DNA of 64,000 nucleotides from Garcia nutans (GCA_947685225.1 CANTUV010000024.1:12046001-12110000); one strand, 5' to 3'; positions 1 to 11,554 are shown, numbered from the stretch's first letter. The notes: generated from the letters alone by a model not told the origin. Translations and numbers: made by a program.

Positions 1-1838
1 AATTCTTAAATATAACAACATTATCCATATTACACACAATAATTAAAAGAAAGCATCAATATATTAAAATCAAAGCAAGGTCCAAGCAAAACAAATAAAT
101 GGACACCCATCCGAAGATGGAAACATGCCCTTACATCACATGCCTAAATAGGACACCCATTGAAAGGTAGAAACATGCCCTTTACATAGTTTCTAAAATA
201 TAAAACTAAATTAAATTACATGATATTTAACTAATGAGGTACCCACCAAGTGGAAACATACCTCTTACAACATTTAGAAACCTAAATAAATTGATAAAAG
301 TAAATAATCGTTCATCATAAATAAATCATTCATTAAAAGTATTAAATATCAATGGAAAATAAACATCCATCCATGATAAATTAAATAAACCAAGTATTGA
401 ACTTAAAAGAAATTAAAGCATATAAAATAAATTAATGGATAATCAAATATAGAATTGAATAAGGCAAATAAAAAATCTAAGTTATAGCTACTGCTTCCAT
501 TTAGGATCCTTTATTTCATGTGTTTAAGGTTTTGGATTTTCATGAGTTTAAGCTACTGTGACTTTTTAAAGAATTAAAATAGATTAAGGATTTTATATTT
601 TAAAAGGTTGGTAAGACACTTTGATTAACCAAATTAAGGTTTGAATGGTGAAATCATGAAACTAGGGTTTTGGACACTTTAAAATACTTTTGATTTGTGG
701 TTTTAAATGATGGTTTCAAGCTTATTGTGTAAAATTAAAATATTTGTGTTTTATGGTTTTTAAAGTTTTAAAGGATTAGGGTTTATAAAAAATAGGGTTT
801 AAGGCTTTAAAAGGGTTAGGGTTTTACTACTTTAGGTTTGGAGTTGAGTTAGGGATTAGTGTTTTAAAATTAGGGTTTTCGGTGATGCATGAAGCTTTTA
901 GGGTTTGAAAATCAATTTGATATTTTTATGAGGTTTTATGAGAATAAACAAATGATTTAAAGTTTTCAAAAAGCAAAACAGAAGTTTTAAAGCTTTTGGA
1001 AAGAAACAAAATATAATTTAAGGGTTTTGATGATTTGGAAAGTAAATTAGGGTTTTAGAGTTTTGAAGAAGTGAAAATAACAATTTTATGTATTTTGGAA
1101 AATAAACTAACGAAATAAGATTTTTAAATTTAGAGAAACTAAATTAAAGTTCTAGGGTTTTTTGATTTTTACAAACACAATTTCATAATTTTAGCTACTG
1201 TGAAAAATATAACAAAAGAATTTAATACATACCTTCTTTTGATAGTTCCTCAGAAAAATAATTCTTCTTGCATGAACCAAAAATAAAGGCAGTTGCTGCC
1301 TTTGATCATTTGTTAATGCTTTGACTGTTACTCTCAAAACTCAAATTAATTTGCTGCCTTTCCTTCACAGATTCGGTTTGCAATTCTCCCAATTTTCGTC
1401 CCTATTTCTGATTTTTATTTTTCCCTCTCACTGCCTCCTTATTTATAGAAGTTTTTATGGTTTTTTTCCTAGTTGCTCACGGCATATATTATAGAATAAC
1501 AAAAGGAAATCGAAACCTAATTGCATTAGGTTTCGAAAAATTTGCATCGAAAAAATTTTGCTGGCAAAAAAAAACTGCTGCGGAAAAATCGCGCTAGCGA
1601 AAAAATTTGCCGCAGGAAAAATTTCTCTGGCGAAAAACCTGCAGCAGCTGCGGGCTGCAATCCAACTTTTTTTTATTTTTTATTTTTATTTTTTGATATT
1701 TATTTTTTATTAATAAAAATTAGATATTAAAAAAATTATTTAATTTAAGATAATAAAAATTATTTTGGACCAATTAAAATATATTAGACAACACAAAAAT
1801 ATATTGGACCGGACTGGGTCAAAAATTAAGGGTCTACA
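1..1838 (-). mobile_element. Tat-type Ty3/gypsy LTR, minus strand, cut by window edge
   Basis: On the minus strand this begins at 1838 with TGTAGACCCTTAATTTTTG, the same start as the complete LTR at 21007, and runs past the left edge of the window. A TATA box (CTATAAATA on the minus strand) lies at 1440-1448. The part downstream of it, about 640-1180, is rich in AGGGTTT (telobox complement). The bases just upstream of the LTR (1839 onward) lack the purine-rich primer seen at other copies, so the junction with gag is probably a deletion. Its first few hundred bases look more like the LTR at 21007 than the one at 5758-7764, so the two LTRs flanking Tat-A may not come from one insertion. Confidence 0.85.
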
Positions 1839-1849
1839 AGAGGATTACA

Positions 1850-2883
1850 TAGCGGTCGAAGAGCTAACGGTTGTAACAACTCATTCTTTTGTAGCTTGTT
1901 GAAAACCCAAGATAGAGGTTTCCCCAACTCTGAGAATTATCTTCTATTTTCTTGACCAGTTGCATTAACATCAACTTCCTTTTGCGTGCTTTGATTACTT
2001 GACTGGTAGTTCCCTTTCTCATTCCTTCTTACCAAAAAACATATCTTCTCCATTTCCCACTCTTTGATTCGCAAGCCAGCTTGCAAAAGTTCTTTGAAGT
2101 CCTTTATAAGGGTGTGAGACAGCCTTTCATGGATATTGGGCAGAACCCCTCTGATAATCATTCTTATTTGATCAGATTCATCGAGCCTCTTTTTGAGCAA
2201 TTATTCCTCCACCTCTTCATATAGACCACAAAATTTTTGTTTGGCCTTTATCTAATGGACTCAACTTTCATTAAGGTAACTTCTAGCTCGACATTATGCC
2301 CATACTGTTGAATGAAAGCCTTGTATAACAAATACTAGCTCTTTTAAGTACTATCCTCTAAGGTGTTGAACCAATTATGGACAACAGGGTCTAATGAAAG
2401 CATGAAGTACCTTAAAGTTTGAGCCTTAGTAGCTCTAGCAGACTGCATGACAGTGATGTACTGCTTGACATGCAAGTGAGAATTTCCTGTACCATTGTAC
2501 CAAAGATGAGGAGATGCTTGACATGCAACTTATAAGGGACCTCCTCATCTTGTTCAAATAGCTTGTCTATTTTTGACATCTCGTCAGCTTTCATCTTCTT
2601 TTCAAATTTCTTTTCTAAATTAGCTATCAACTTCTCAACATCAGATGTTTCGGTCTTTTCTACAGTTGCCCTTTCCACCACCTTTGGCTCTTTCTTCTTA
2701 TCTTGAGGATCTTGGAAGTATTGAACCCAGTCATCATCATCATCAATGACTACCTTGTCATCATCAAAAGCCACTTTACCAACCTTAACCTTCCCTTTGT
2801 CCTTCGGTTTCTTAGTGCTAGTAGATGCCTCGACATTGTTCTCCGAAATTGCAGCCAATTGGTTCTTCATGGTCTTAGCCAGG
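1850..2883 (-). pseudogene. gag: Tat-A gag, main part, decayed
   Basis: This is the nucleocapsid/capsid precursor of a Tat-type retrotransposon, read from 2883 downward. The minus-strand translation starts KTMKNQLAA, continues through the Lys-rich STKKPKDKGK stretch, the acidic DDDDDW stretch and an EKKFEKKMK coiled region, and then the capsid core HVKQYITVMQ and RMIIRGVLPNIHERLS. The same series occurs in Tat-1 gag at 15738-16764. A frameshift near 2520-2550 and several stops break it. It runs straight toward the LTR at 1838 with no protease or RT, so this copy is non-autonomous. Its first codons lie on the far side of solo LTR S1, at 4556-4627. Confidence 0.85.
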
Positions 2884-4555
2884 TGTTGCGCTCGAATTAA
2901 CTCTACCACAAAGCGTCACTCGTAAGTATACGAGGTAGCTGTAGCCAAGGTGATCGCCTCAAGGTCGTCTCACAAGGAAGCTAAAGTAGCTAATTGATTA
3001 TCAAATTATAAATAACAAGTAATGAATAAATTTAAATCGCTAACTAACGAAGAAGATTGATTGAAGTTTAAAACAAATAAAAGTAAACTAAGCTGATGTT
3101 TTGATTCACTTGATAGAAAGGTCTAGGGTTTGCACTTCTCTGCTACTTATATGTATGAACGGTTATTCCTCTTAACCAATTTAATTTCAAAGATTAAATC
3201 TCACGAAACGTAATTAATTGAATAAAGGAAATAAGCTCTCGCATTCAAACCTCTCTCAAATAATCTTGTTCCAATTGAAATAATCTTTTCCTAGGTTATA
3301 TCTCTAATTCACCTAAGTCCTTAATTGAATTGTTCCAGCATTAGACTTCATCTCTCAATCCATCATCTAATACCTAAAACACATAATTGGTGGCCAATCA
3401 ATTATATATTAACAATATTTCATTCAATAAAGGCTTAAAGAAATAATTGAGATAAGAGTAATAACCAATTCATACAATCATAGCAAATCCATACAAACCC
3501 TAGACTAGATCAAATTAGTTCATATTGCTATCAAACATACTCATCTTATTAATATTCAAAGAAATCAATTTAGACATGATAATATCCATAAATACAATTC
3601 CAATGAAAATAAAGAGAATAAGTTCAAGAACAAAACCAAATTACAAACTCCTTGAAGCTTCTGAAGAATCTCTTGTTCAAATCTTGCAAGAAGGATGTAT
3701 CAATGGCATGAACAATCTAATCTAACTAGTTTAATCCAAAGTGTAATTAAAAATCAAAGAAAACAAAGTTATCAAAACCTAAATCTCTTTGACGGCTCAA
3801 TCTGCTCTCAAAATCTCAACAACCTAAACCCTAACTTCTTTTTCTCTTTTATATGAATTCCCCGCTTTAAAAATCCGCTACGTCTTTGGTTCATGAGAGA
3901 CACGGCCAAGTTGGATGAGACTTGGCCATGTTGGTGGTCTTTGGAGGGACACGGCCAGTGACTTGGCCGTGTCCCTTGCCTGTGTTTGCTTCTATTTAAT
4001 TTTAATCTTCTTTTCCTTTGGAACTAAGTGAGACACGGCCAAGTTGGAGTGACTTGGTCGTGTTGGAGCCATTTTAGAGGGACACGGCCACAAGCTTGGC
4101 CGTGTCCCTTGCTTGTGTCCTTCTCTGTGACTTGCTCTTCTTCTTTAACTTGGTATGGGACACGGCCAGTGACTTGGCCGTGTTCTCTGCCTGTGTCAGC
4201 TACTGTGTCTTAGTCTTCTCCTTAGTTTGATATGGGACACGGCCAGTGACTTGGCCGTGTCCTCTGCATGTGTCAGCTACTGTCCATTTTTCCTTCAGTC
4301 TTGGTTCCTTGGCTTTTTAACCTAAAACAAAACTTCAAACAAACTTTAAACAAAAAGTAAATAAACAATAACCAACAAAACATAAACACCATACTAAAAA
4401 CTAGATCAAAAACAACATAAACACTGAAATAAACTAAAACTACCAAAATTAATGAAAACACTAAACAAACCGATAAAAACTAACAAAATACCTAAATAAA
4501 ACAATAATTATCATAATAAACAAGACACAAATCTATAACAAAAACTAATAAAACA
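2884..4555 (-). mobile_element. Solo LTR S1 inserted in Tat-A gag
   Basis: The 1672-bp block starts TGTT and ends AACA (perfect short terminal inversion). It is flanked by CCAGG (2879-2883) and TCAGG (4556-4560), a 5-bp target duplication with one mismatch. Removing it restores the gag reading seen in Tat-1 (the AGCCAGGGCCTC context). It has no coding region, so it is a solo LTR left by LTR-LTR recombination. A TATA-like box TCATATAAAAG on the minus strand (about 3848-3858) suggests minus orientation, though this is uncertain. I do not recognise the family. Confidence 0.8.
3895..4285. repeat. Palindromic minisatellite inside solo LTR S1
   Basis: About six imperfect copies of a hairpin-forming unit occur. 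Each pairs GACACGGCCA with TGGCCGTGTC across a short loop (usually GTGACT), and the units are joined by 50-80-bp spacers with CCTTGCCTGTGT-like text. Hairpins are seen near 3900, 3950, 4033, 4080, 4158 and 4234. If S1 is on the minus strand, the array lies just upstream of its TATA-like box. Confidence 0.8.
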
Positions 4556-4627
4556 TCAGGGCCTCCTTTAGCTCTTTCATTTTGGCATTGAAGGCATCAT
4601 CCATCGTTGAATTTGTTCAGGCTCCAT
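4556..4627 (-). pseudogene. gag: Tat-A gag start
   Basis: The minus strand from ATG at 4627 reads MEPEQIQRW, matching the Tat-1 gag start MEPEQIQRM at 15738. Small deletions shift the frame within the first 10 codons. The block ends at the S1 target site and resumes at 2883. Confidence 0.8.
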
Positions 4628-5737
4628 TGTTCTTGGTGAGAAGGTAATTGAGTCGTTGCTGGATTCTATGTCCCTGGTATAGGTGGGGTTGTCGTATGCT
4701 CTTGAACTATTGTACTCCAGGTCTGTGAGCCAGAAAGGATTAATGATATGTTATGCAATGCATGTATGCACGTATACATGTATGCAAAAATAATAAACAA
4801 ACAAAGATAAATAGGACGTTCCTTCCAACCTTATAACTTCCACACACGAATGACGAGTCTTTTTTCCTAGGTTTATGGTCAACAAAATACCAACATGGGA
4901 TATTTTGTTGTCGAAAAGTTCCCTCGGATGGTTTAAATAATTGTTGCATTTTCTAACATAGAAGTCGGTCCATGATAATTCCCATTAATTGGGTTTTAAT
5001 CCATTTAAAATAGCTTTTATGCTATATTGGATTAAAACTAAATTAAGAGGTTTATCATAAATGTATTTCTTATTTCAAAAAAGCAACCATCCAAAACAAG
5101 CCCAAGATTAAATATTCTTGGTATAAGCTAGGCTCATAATTGATTTTTGATATTTTGTAATTGACCTAAATATTTATAAGCTCTTTTTAAGAAAAGGTTG
5201 TATTTTAGATGAAGTGGGAGATGATTTTGTTTGTTTGGGCCATAAGATGTAAAAAGAATTTTTTAAGGTTTTTATGTCCAAAAACCTTCTTGAAGATTTT
5301 AAAAATAGTTTTGATCTTTTGGATCTTAAAGGAAAATAATTATTTTTGAGCTTACAATATAGGTAGGTCAAATTAGAAAAAGAACAAACCAAATAAGCCT
5401 TAGTTTAAACCAAGATAAATTAATCATAGTCAAACAATAAGCATTTGGGGAAAAACTTAAAAAAAATAACTAGGTCAATTACATGAGCTTAAGTCTTTGG
5501 GTTGAAAAGTTTTGGTTCCCATAGCAAGAATATACCAAAAGGTACAAGGCTATGAGTGGTTATGTCATGCTCGATCTCCATACCTTTAGTGAAAATATGG
5601 TATCCCTTACATGACACAACACGGGTAACACGGGTGTCCTAACTCATGCACACAATGCGATCTAAATGATGCAATGGACAATATCATAATAAGAAAGAAT
5701 AGAATAATATAAAGACCAATGAAATCAACTTCTCTTA
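4628..5737 (-). other. Tat-A untranslated leader
   Basis: This lies between the primer-binding site and gag. It is homologous (minus strand) to the Tat-1 leader at 11555-12110 plus 15563-15737, including the CTTTCTGGCTCACAG text shortly before gag, the tandem CATGTATGCA stretch, and a conserved block at 5520-5640 holding ATACCATA and TATGGA-type inverted segments. I see no credible coding sequence in it. Confidence 0.75.
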
Positions 5738-5754
5738 TCCTAGTGGAGTCACCA
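5738..5754 (-). promoter_or_regulatory. Primer-binding site of Tat-A (tRNA-Arg type)
   Basis: The minus strand reads TGGTGACTCCACTAGGA, three bases after the LTR end. It is close to TGGCGACTCCGCTGGGG, the complement of the 3' end of a plant tRNA-Arg(ACG) including CCA. tRNA-Arg priming is known for Tat/Ogre relatives. Confidence 0.75.
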
Positions 5755-5757
5755 CTG

Positions 5758-7764
5758 TGGGTGGGGATTTTTGCCCCTACTCTAGTGTGGAATGGTTCTT
5801 GCATCTTCGGAACTGTTAGGCTCAAGGCCTTAGAGAACACAGGCCTAAGCTTGAAAAAAATAAAGTCGCCATCCGGATGGGCTGGGAAAAATAAAGGGGT
5901 GGATGACTTGATTCCTAAGGAATCCCTAACCCTCTAATGGGTTCGGAAAATTGGGTACGTGTGGGGAAGGTGAGAAATGGTCCAACACCCCTACAACCCC
6001 CGGTTCATTGGAACCGGCCTCCTTTTCAGGTCTTAATATTATAGAATTATTAATTATTATGATAAAATCCATACTATATGCAATAACAAGAATAAACAAA
6101 TGCTTCATTAAGAATCATAGCAATGCTCAAACAAAATAAATAAATGGACACCCATCCGAGGATGGAAACATGTTCTTACATCGTCTAACATCTAAAAATA
6201 AATAGAGCACCCACCGAAAGGTGGAAACGTGTCCTTTTCATTGATCCGGAACTTGAAATAAATTAAATTACATGATATTTAGCAATTGAGGTATCCACAA
6301 AGTGGACACATACCTCTTACAATCATGAGACTAAAATAAACAAATAAAAGGTCATTCAATCATCCAATATAAATGGAGACAAACCATTCTTAAAATAAAG
6401 TAAATCATTCATCATTAACATATAAATAACAATCAAATAAATAGCTAAAAGATATAGTTCAAATTAGGGTTTGGATTTCATGAAGACATGATCAAAGTTT
6501 TGAAGTTGGGATAAATAAGCTACTGCTCAAATAATAAAGAAAACCTAATTGAAGCTATTGTGAACATTTTTGTAATTAAATAATCATGTATTAAAAATAT
6601 CAATTTAACACATATAAGTCACGGTAACTTAAGCAAATAGGTTATAGATTTATTTTGCATGATTAACAAAATAACACCATTAAACTATGCTCTATGTAAA
6701 TTTCTATGAGCTAAAATTAAAGGATATAATATACTGTAATTAAAATAGACAAAGAATAGGTTATATTAAATATGTCTAGAATTTACTGTCATTTGTTGGC
6801 TTCCACCAATAATTAAATGTTGATGCAAAGTATTTGCTTGCACAAAATTTGTTGTTCTTGGTTGGAAGGAAATCAAGACAATAAGAGTTTGCTACTGCCT
6901 TGATGGTGTTTGATGGTTATTGTTCTTCCAATTGTCTCTCTTTTATTGATAAAAATTGCTACTGCTTCTCTAAATCTCTCTCTCTTTTTATTTTGTGCTT
7001 TTTCCCGAAAAGAAAGAAAAAGTCCAGTCCAAAAGTCCCTCTCAGAAGAAAAAGTCCTCTACCTCTTTTTTATTTTTATCCTTCTACCAAAAAAAAGGAA
7101 AAAACCAAATTCCAATAGCTATTGCCTCCAAAATCTCCAGTACGAATAATTGCTAACCCCCATGTAATTATTTAACCATGCTATTTATAAGAAAAATAAA
7201 AACCTAATACTAATTGATTAAGAAAATAAGAGACTGTTAAGGAAAATATAATTAAAACTGAGTAAAATAATGATTCATCAAAAACTACGTGCAGGCTCGG
7301 GCTGCTGGGCAATCGTTGCGGGCGCTGCGGGCGAGATGTCCTGTGAGGTGATGGGTTGCTGGCACACGGGCTAGGCAATAGCTGCTGGGGGTGCGAGGAT
7401 TTGTTGTGAGCTAGCGACGAATGGACTGTTGGGGCACAATTTTGCTGGGTGAGCAGCAGTTCATCACAGGCCTAGGCTGCGACAAATTGCCTGCCAGCCA
7501 ATTATTATAGCGCGACAGCGCTGCCGCGGGTCGCTCGCCAATCCGTCTGATTTTTTATTTTAATTTTTTTAATTTTTAATTTTATTTTTAATTTTTAAAA
7601 TTAAATATTTATAATTTTCTTTTTTTCTTTTTTTATATTAAATAATAAATATTATATTATTAAAATAAGTAATAAATATTAAAAAAATAATAAATACTAC
7701 AAAAAATTATTTTGGATCGTTTTAAAATTTTGGACTGGACCTAGTAAAAAATTAAGTGTCTACA
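5758..7764 (-). mobile_element. Tat-A 5' LTR
   Basis: This 2007-bp LTR starts (minus) TGTAGACACTTAATTTTTTAC at 7764 and ends CA at 5758, next to the primer-binding site. A TATA box (minus, CTTATAAATAG) lies at 7182-7192. The GC-rich island at about 7285-7530 (CTGCGGGCG-type text) contrasts with very AT-rich surroundings and sits where other family members carry palindrome arrays. The last 250 bases, including the GGGCACCC-type segments at 6140-6240, align with all other Tat LTRs here. Confidence 0.88.
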
Positions 7765-7771
7765 ATTCTTA

Positions 7772-8195
7772 AATTGCCAAATATGTTAATACTCTTACCC
7801 CTACCAATGTAGCTGCCCTTTCAAACTCTCTTGATTCAGCCAAAACTTCCATCAATATCAAATACTTGAAACACTCTAAATGCATAGTGGAAGTTGATGG
7901 CACATACTATTATGCTTTTGGTGCTCAAGGTATTATAACTCAACAAAAGAAAAGGCCAAGAATTATTGATGAAAGCCAAGAGTCTTTTCAAGTAGAATTT
8001 CCAAGACCTCAAACCTCTAGAACTCAAGGATTCATCCTTGACATCCTCTATCAAATTCAAGACCAAATTTCTTCCCAAACCTCTCATATTGATGATCGTA
8101 CCAAGAGAGTCTCTCACCTTTATATGGACTTTAGGGATATGCAAGAATTCATGGGAATTCCTAAATGTCCCCCATCGGATGAAGAAGGAGAATAA
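7772..8195 (+). pseudogene. C-terminal part of an unrecognised retroelement ORF, Sirevirus-like context
   Basis: An open frame runs from 7772 (entered from the truncated upstream side) to a stop at 8193-8195. The translation is hydrophilic and ends in an acidic PPSDEEGE tail. I do not recognise a catalytic motif. Its place upstream of several polypurine tracts and an LTR start suggests the extra, envelope-like or unclassified 3' ORF that many Sireviruses (Ty1/copia) carry between pol and the 3' LTR. The 5' portion is missing because Tat-A abuts it at 7764. It could also be a plant transposon-associated domain. Function unknown. Confidence 0.45.
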
Positions 8196-8631
8196 GGAAT
8201 GATGTCAATCAGCATCTTTAATAAAGCTTTAGGAGAGGAAGAAGAGGAATAGGGAAATGGAAATAATGATGATGATTATCCTCCTGATACACCTTTACCT
8301 TAACATTTGTATTTCTATCTTCCTATATGAACTCTATATATTTTGTGGGGCCTTAAATGAAAATGATCATACATACATGTTTTCTAGTCATTTGCTTAAT
8401 TTTAATAAAAAAATTTAACTTTATTACTTAATGCTTGCATTTGATTTCTTATTCTTTTTGTCTTAGTCAAAGGGGGAGAAATTATTTGAATTGTTAGAAT
8501 ATAATTGCATATGTTGAGGGGGAGTAGAAGCACATATTAATGGAGAGCAAGAATACTTATTAAACATGAAAACCTTTAATGCTCATTTTTAAACAATTCA
8601 ATTTAATTGCCAATGTAAAAAAGGGGGAGAT
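8196..8631 (+). promoter_or_regulatory. Multiple polypurine tracts before Sirevirus-like LTR
   Basis: Three polypurine tracts occur: CAAAGGGGGAGAA (8468-8480), GAGGGGGAGTAGAAG (8516-8530) and AAAAAAGGGGGAGATT (8616-8631). The last directly precedes an LTR start. Repeated polypurine tracts upstream of the 3' LTR are a reported Sirevirus hallmark. The rest of the interval is non-coding. Confidence 0.65.
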
Positions 8632-9405
8632 TGTTAGCCAAACTATTGACCTTTATTTTGACCTTAAGAGATCAAATTGAATATGACTAATATTTGTACC
8701 AAGCTATTTTTTGCAGGATTTCCTTAGAGCCCGACCAGACTACCATCTAGGCCAACCGAACTCAGAGAGGCAACTTGCTATACCGAGCTGAGGAATGATG
8801 ATACTGAGCATGGCTTGTCATACTTGACTGAATAGGCTAAAAGTCGTGCACCATTACTAAACTGATAAGCAGCGAAGTGACGAGCATGAACTTTCCAAAA
8901 TCGTGCCTACCAAACTGAAGAATACACTGAGGAAGAGTTGATTAAATAGAGCACAACCTGGTAAGACAAAGCATAAGCTGACCAAAAAGAGCATGAACTG
9001 AGTAATAAACTGAACATATCGAGCCTTAAGGCGATAAAACCATGGACAAGCATATTAGACTTGAGCAAAGACAAAGTATGCAGAAGAGCTCAAGCTTAAT
9101 GTCACTCCAACTTGTTGAACGGACCATAAGTCCCGACTGGGCCACTATAAAGTATGACCATACCAAGCTCATACTAAATCCTCAGAAATCCTAGTATGGT
9201 CACTGATTACTCTGAAAACTTTATCATACCATGGCAGGCACAACCGGACCTAATGTAGTCCGACCGCACTCAGCCAAAGCTAAAAATTCAAGAAGTTCCA
9301 GTAATGCTCATGGTCATCAACACTCTCAGAACTTTAATATACTAGATGAAGACCGACAAAACCAAACTAGTCCCGAGCATACCACTAGTTTAGGCTTTAA
9401 AAAAT
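8632..9405 (+). mobile_element. Truncated 3' LTR, probably Sirevirus (Ty1/copia)
   Basis: It begins TGTTAGCCAAACTATTGACC right after a polypurine tract. It is less AT-rich than its neighbours and contains repeated GACTGAGC/CCGAGC-like short motifs (8740-9300). No CA terminus is reached: at about 9405-9415 the sequence changes into the Tat-1 LTR. No coding region is seen. Confidence 0.6.
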
Positions 9406-11533
9406 TATAGCCAGCTCTGCGGGCGAAATGGCCTGGCAGCCCGCCAGCGCGCCCAGCTCTCATAGCCTGTCGCAGTTTTTGCCAGCAAAATATTTCCAAC
9501 TCAATTTTTTCCGAAACCAAATTCTATTTGGTTTCGGTTTTCTTTTCCTAATTAATTATAGTTTCCTTAAAAATTTGAATTATTCTTCTAAATTTCCTAT
9601 AAATAAGACTAAAAAACACAGAAAAAGGGGGATCGGACTTGGGGGGAAGAAAAAGAAAAACCTAAGACTAGAACTTTGAACTTGGGACTTCGGATTTTTG
9701 AGGAACAAGCAAAGCCATCAACAATTTATCAAAGGCAGCAACTTTACCTTTGTCCTTGTTCATCCTAGAAGCAATTTTTGGTGGAACCAAAGAAACGAAG
9801 GTTTGAATCTCTAATTTCTATTTTTTTAATTTTCTTACAGTAGCTTTGTTTCTTTGATTCATAAGAATATACACTCAAAATCTTGATCTATAAATATGTG
9901 GTAACATTGATCTTTGTTTCAGTAACATAATGACTTCTTCTGTTTCTAAATACCTTAAAAACCCTAATTCATTTCTTTTGTTTCAAAAAATCCTAAAAAT
10001 GCTTTTCTGTTTCTTCTAAACCTTAAAAAACCCTAAAAATACTTTTCTATTTCTTCTAAAATTTAAAAACCCTAAAAATACTTTTCTGTTTCTTCTAAAC
10101 CTTAAGAACCCTAGAAATACTTTTCTGTTTCTTCTAAACCTCAAAAACCCTAAATCTTTTCTTTTTCCAAAAACCCTAAAAAAATACTCTTTTATTTCCA
10201 AAAAACCTTAAATCATTTTCCCTATTTCCAAAAGCTTTTAAACACCCTAAACTGTTTTCTTCTAATTCTTTTACAAAATTTCCTAATGTTTTGTTAAATA
10301 TCCAAACTCTAAACTCACTTTACAGTTTCTAAAAAATCATAATTACTTTATTAAACTAAACTATTTTCTTCAACTCCAAAACCAAAACAGTAAACCCCAA
10401 ACTAGTTAATCTAAACCCTAAGTTTTCTAAAAACCCTAATTCCCTCAAAACCAAAACCATAAACCCTAGTTTTCCTAAACCCTAATCCTTAAAACCTTAA
10501 AACCTTATAAACCTAAACATTCAAACTCAATACAGTAAATCCAAAACAACAATCCAATAACCAAGGCTATAAATCTAATGTTTTAATATTCCAAAACCCT
10601 AATTTCATAATGTAACCCATAAACCCTAATTTGATTCATGAAACCCTAATCCATTCCAATTTTCCAAAACCTTTACAGTAGGCTAAACAAATAACAAATT
10701 TAATACAAAAATCCCAAAACCCAAAATATTAATTAAAGAACTTTAAATAGGAAAAGTAAACCTCAATTTGTATCTTTACTTGCTTTGTTTTTAGAGTTGA
10801 TTATGTACTCTATTATATTCTTTGGTGGTTGATCTATTTAATTTCAATGCTTGATTTATTTAATTTATCATGGATGGATATTTATTTTATATTTATATTG
10901 ATATCTTTGATGAATGATTTATGTATGATGAATGGTTATTTACTTTTATTGATTTACCTAGATTTCCAAATGTTGTAAGAGGTATGTTTCCACTTTGTGG
11001 GTACCTCATTAGTTAAATATTATATAATTTAAATTGCTTTTATAATTTAGACCAATGTAAAGGATATGTTTCTGCCTTTTGGTGGGTGTCCTATTAGTTT
11101 AGACGTGGATGATGTAAGGACATGTTTCCATCCTCGGATGGGTGTCCATTTATTTATTTTTCTTGGACATTGCTTTGATTTTAATATAACGATGCTTTAT
11201 TTCAATTGTTGTGTGTAATATGGATAATATTATTATATTTAAGAATTTTATAATACTAAGACCTGTAAAGGAGGCCGGTTCCAATGAACCGGGCATTGTG
11301 GGGGTGCTGGGCCATTTCTCACCTTCCCCATACGTACCCAACTTTCTGAACCCATTAGGGGGTTGGGAATTCCTTAGGAATCGAGTCATCCACCCCTTTC
11401 TTTTTCCGGCCCGCCCGGGTGGAGACTCTATTTTCTCCAAATGTAAGTTCGTGTTCTCTATGGCCCCGAGCCTAAACAGTGCCAAAGTCGCATGAACCAT
11501 TCCACCGGGAGTGGAGGCAAAAATCCCCTCTCA
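9406..11533 (+). mobile_element. Tat-1 5' LTR, 5'-truncated
   Basis: From about 9410 this aligns with 21325-23444 (the Tat-1 3' LTR). In one block of about 250 bases compared by eye (10321-10560 against 22231-22470) I count about seven differences, roughly 3 per cent. The first ~315 bp of the LTR, including the palindrome array, are missing. TATA box CTATAAATA is at 9598-9606 and the LTR ends CTCA at 11533, three bases before the primer site. The transcribed part is packed with AAACCCTAA motifs (9955-10655). Confidence 0.9.
9955..10655 (+). repeat. Telobox-rich block with a ~38-bp tandem repeat, Tat-1 5' LTR
   Basis: About 14 ACCCTA cores, mostly as AAACCCTAA, lie in 700 bp. Within 9995-10160 a unit of about 38 bp (CCCTAAAAATACTTTTCTG followed by TTTCTTCTAAACCTTAAAA) is repeated about four times. 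The matching block in the 3' LTR is at 21850-22570. These are short interstitial telomere-like motifs, not a telomere. Confidence 0.85.
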
Positions 11534-11536
11534 TAG

Positions 11537-11554
11537 TAGCGACTCCACTGGGGA
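11537..11554 (+). promoter_or_regulatory. Primer-binding site of Tat-1 (tRNA-Arg type)
   Basis: TAGCGACTCCACTGGGGA follows the LTR end after a 3-base TAG gap. It differs from the complement of plant tRNA-Arg(ACG) 3' end (TGGCGACTCCGCTGGGG) at two positions. Confidence 0.8.

Noticed and set aside
3895..4285. CRISPR-like array
   Set aside because: Repeat arms are inverted and spacers are themselves related; it lies inside a plant LTR.
10016..10201. Short repetitive minus-strand frame with RFRRNRKVFLGF repeats (also 21874-22110)
   Set aside because: It is the translation of the ~38-bp telobox repeat in the Tat-1 LTRs, not a protein.
9955..10655. Possible telomere or subtelomere
   Set aside because: The motifs are scattered AAACCCTAA words inside an LTR, repeated in both LTRs, not a tandem (CCCTAAA)n tract.
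11537..11554. Possible tRNA gene at the tRNA-like matches
   Set aside because: Only the 3'-end complement of a tRNA is present, as expected for primer-binding sites; no cloverleaf nearby.
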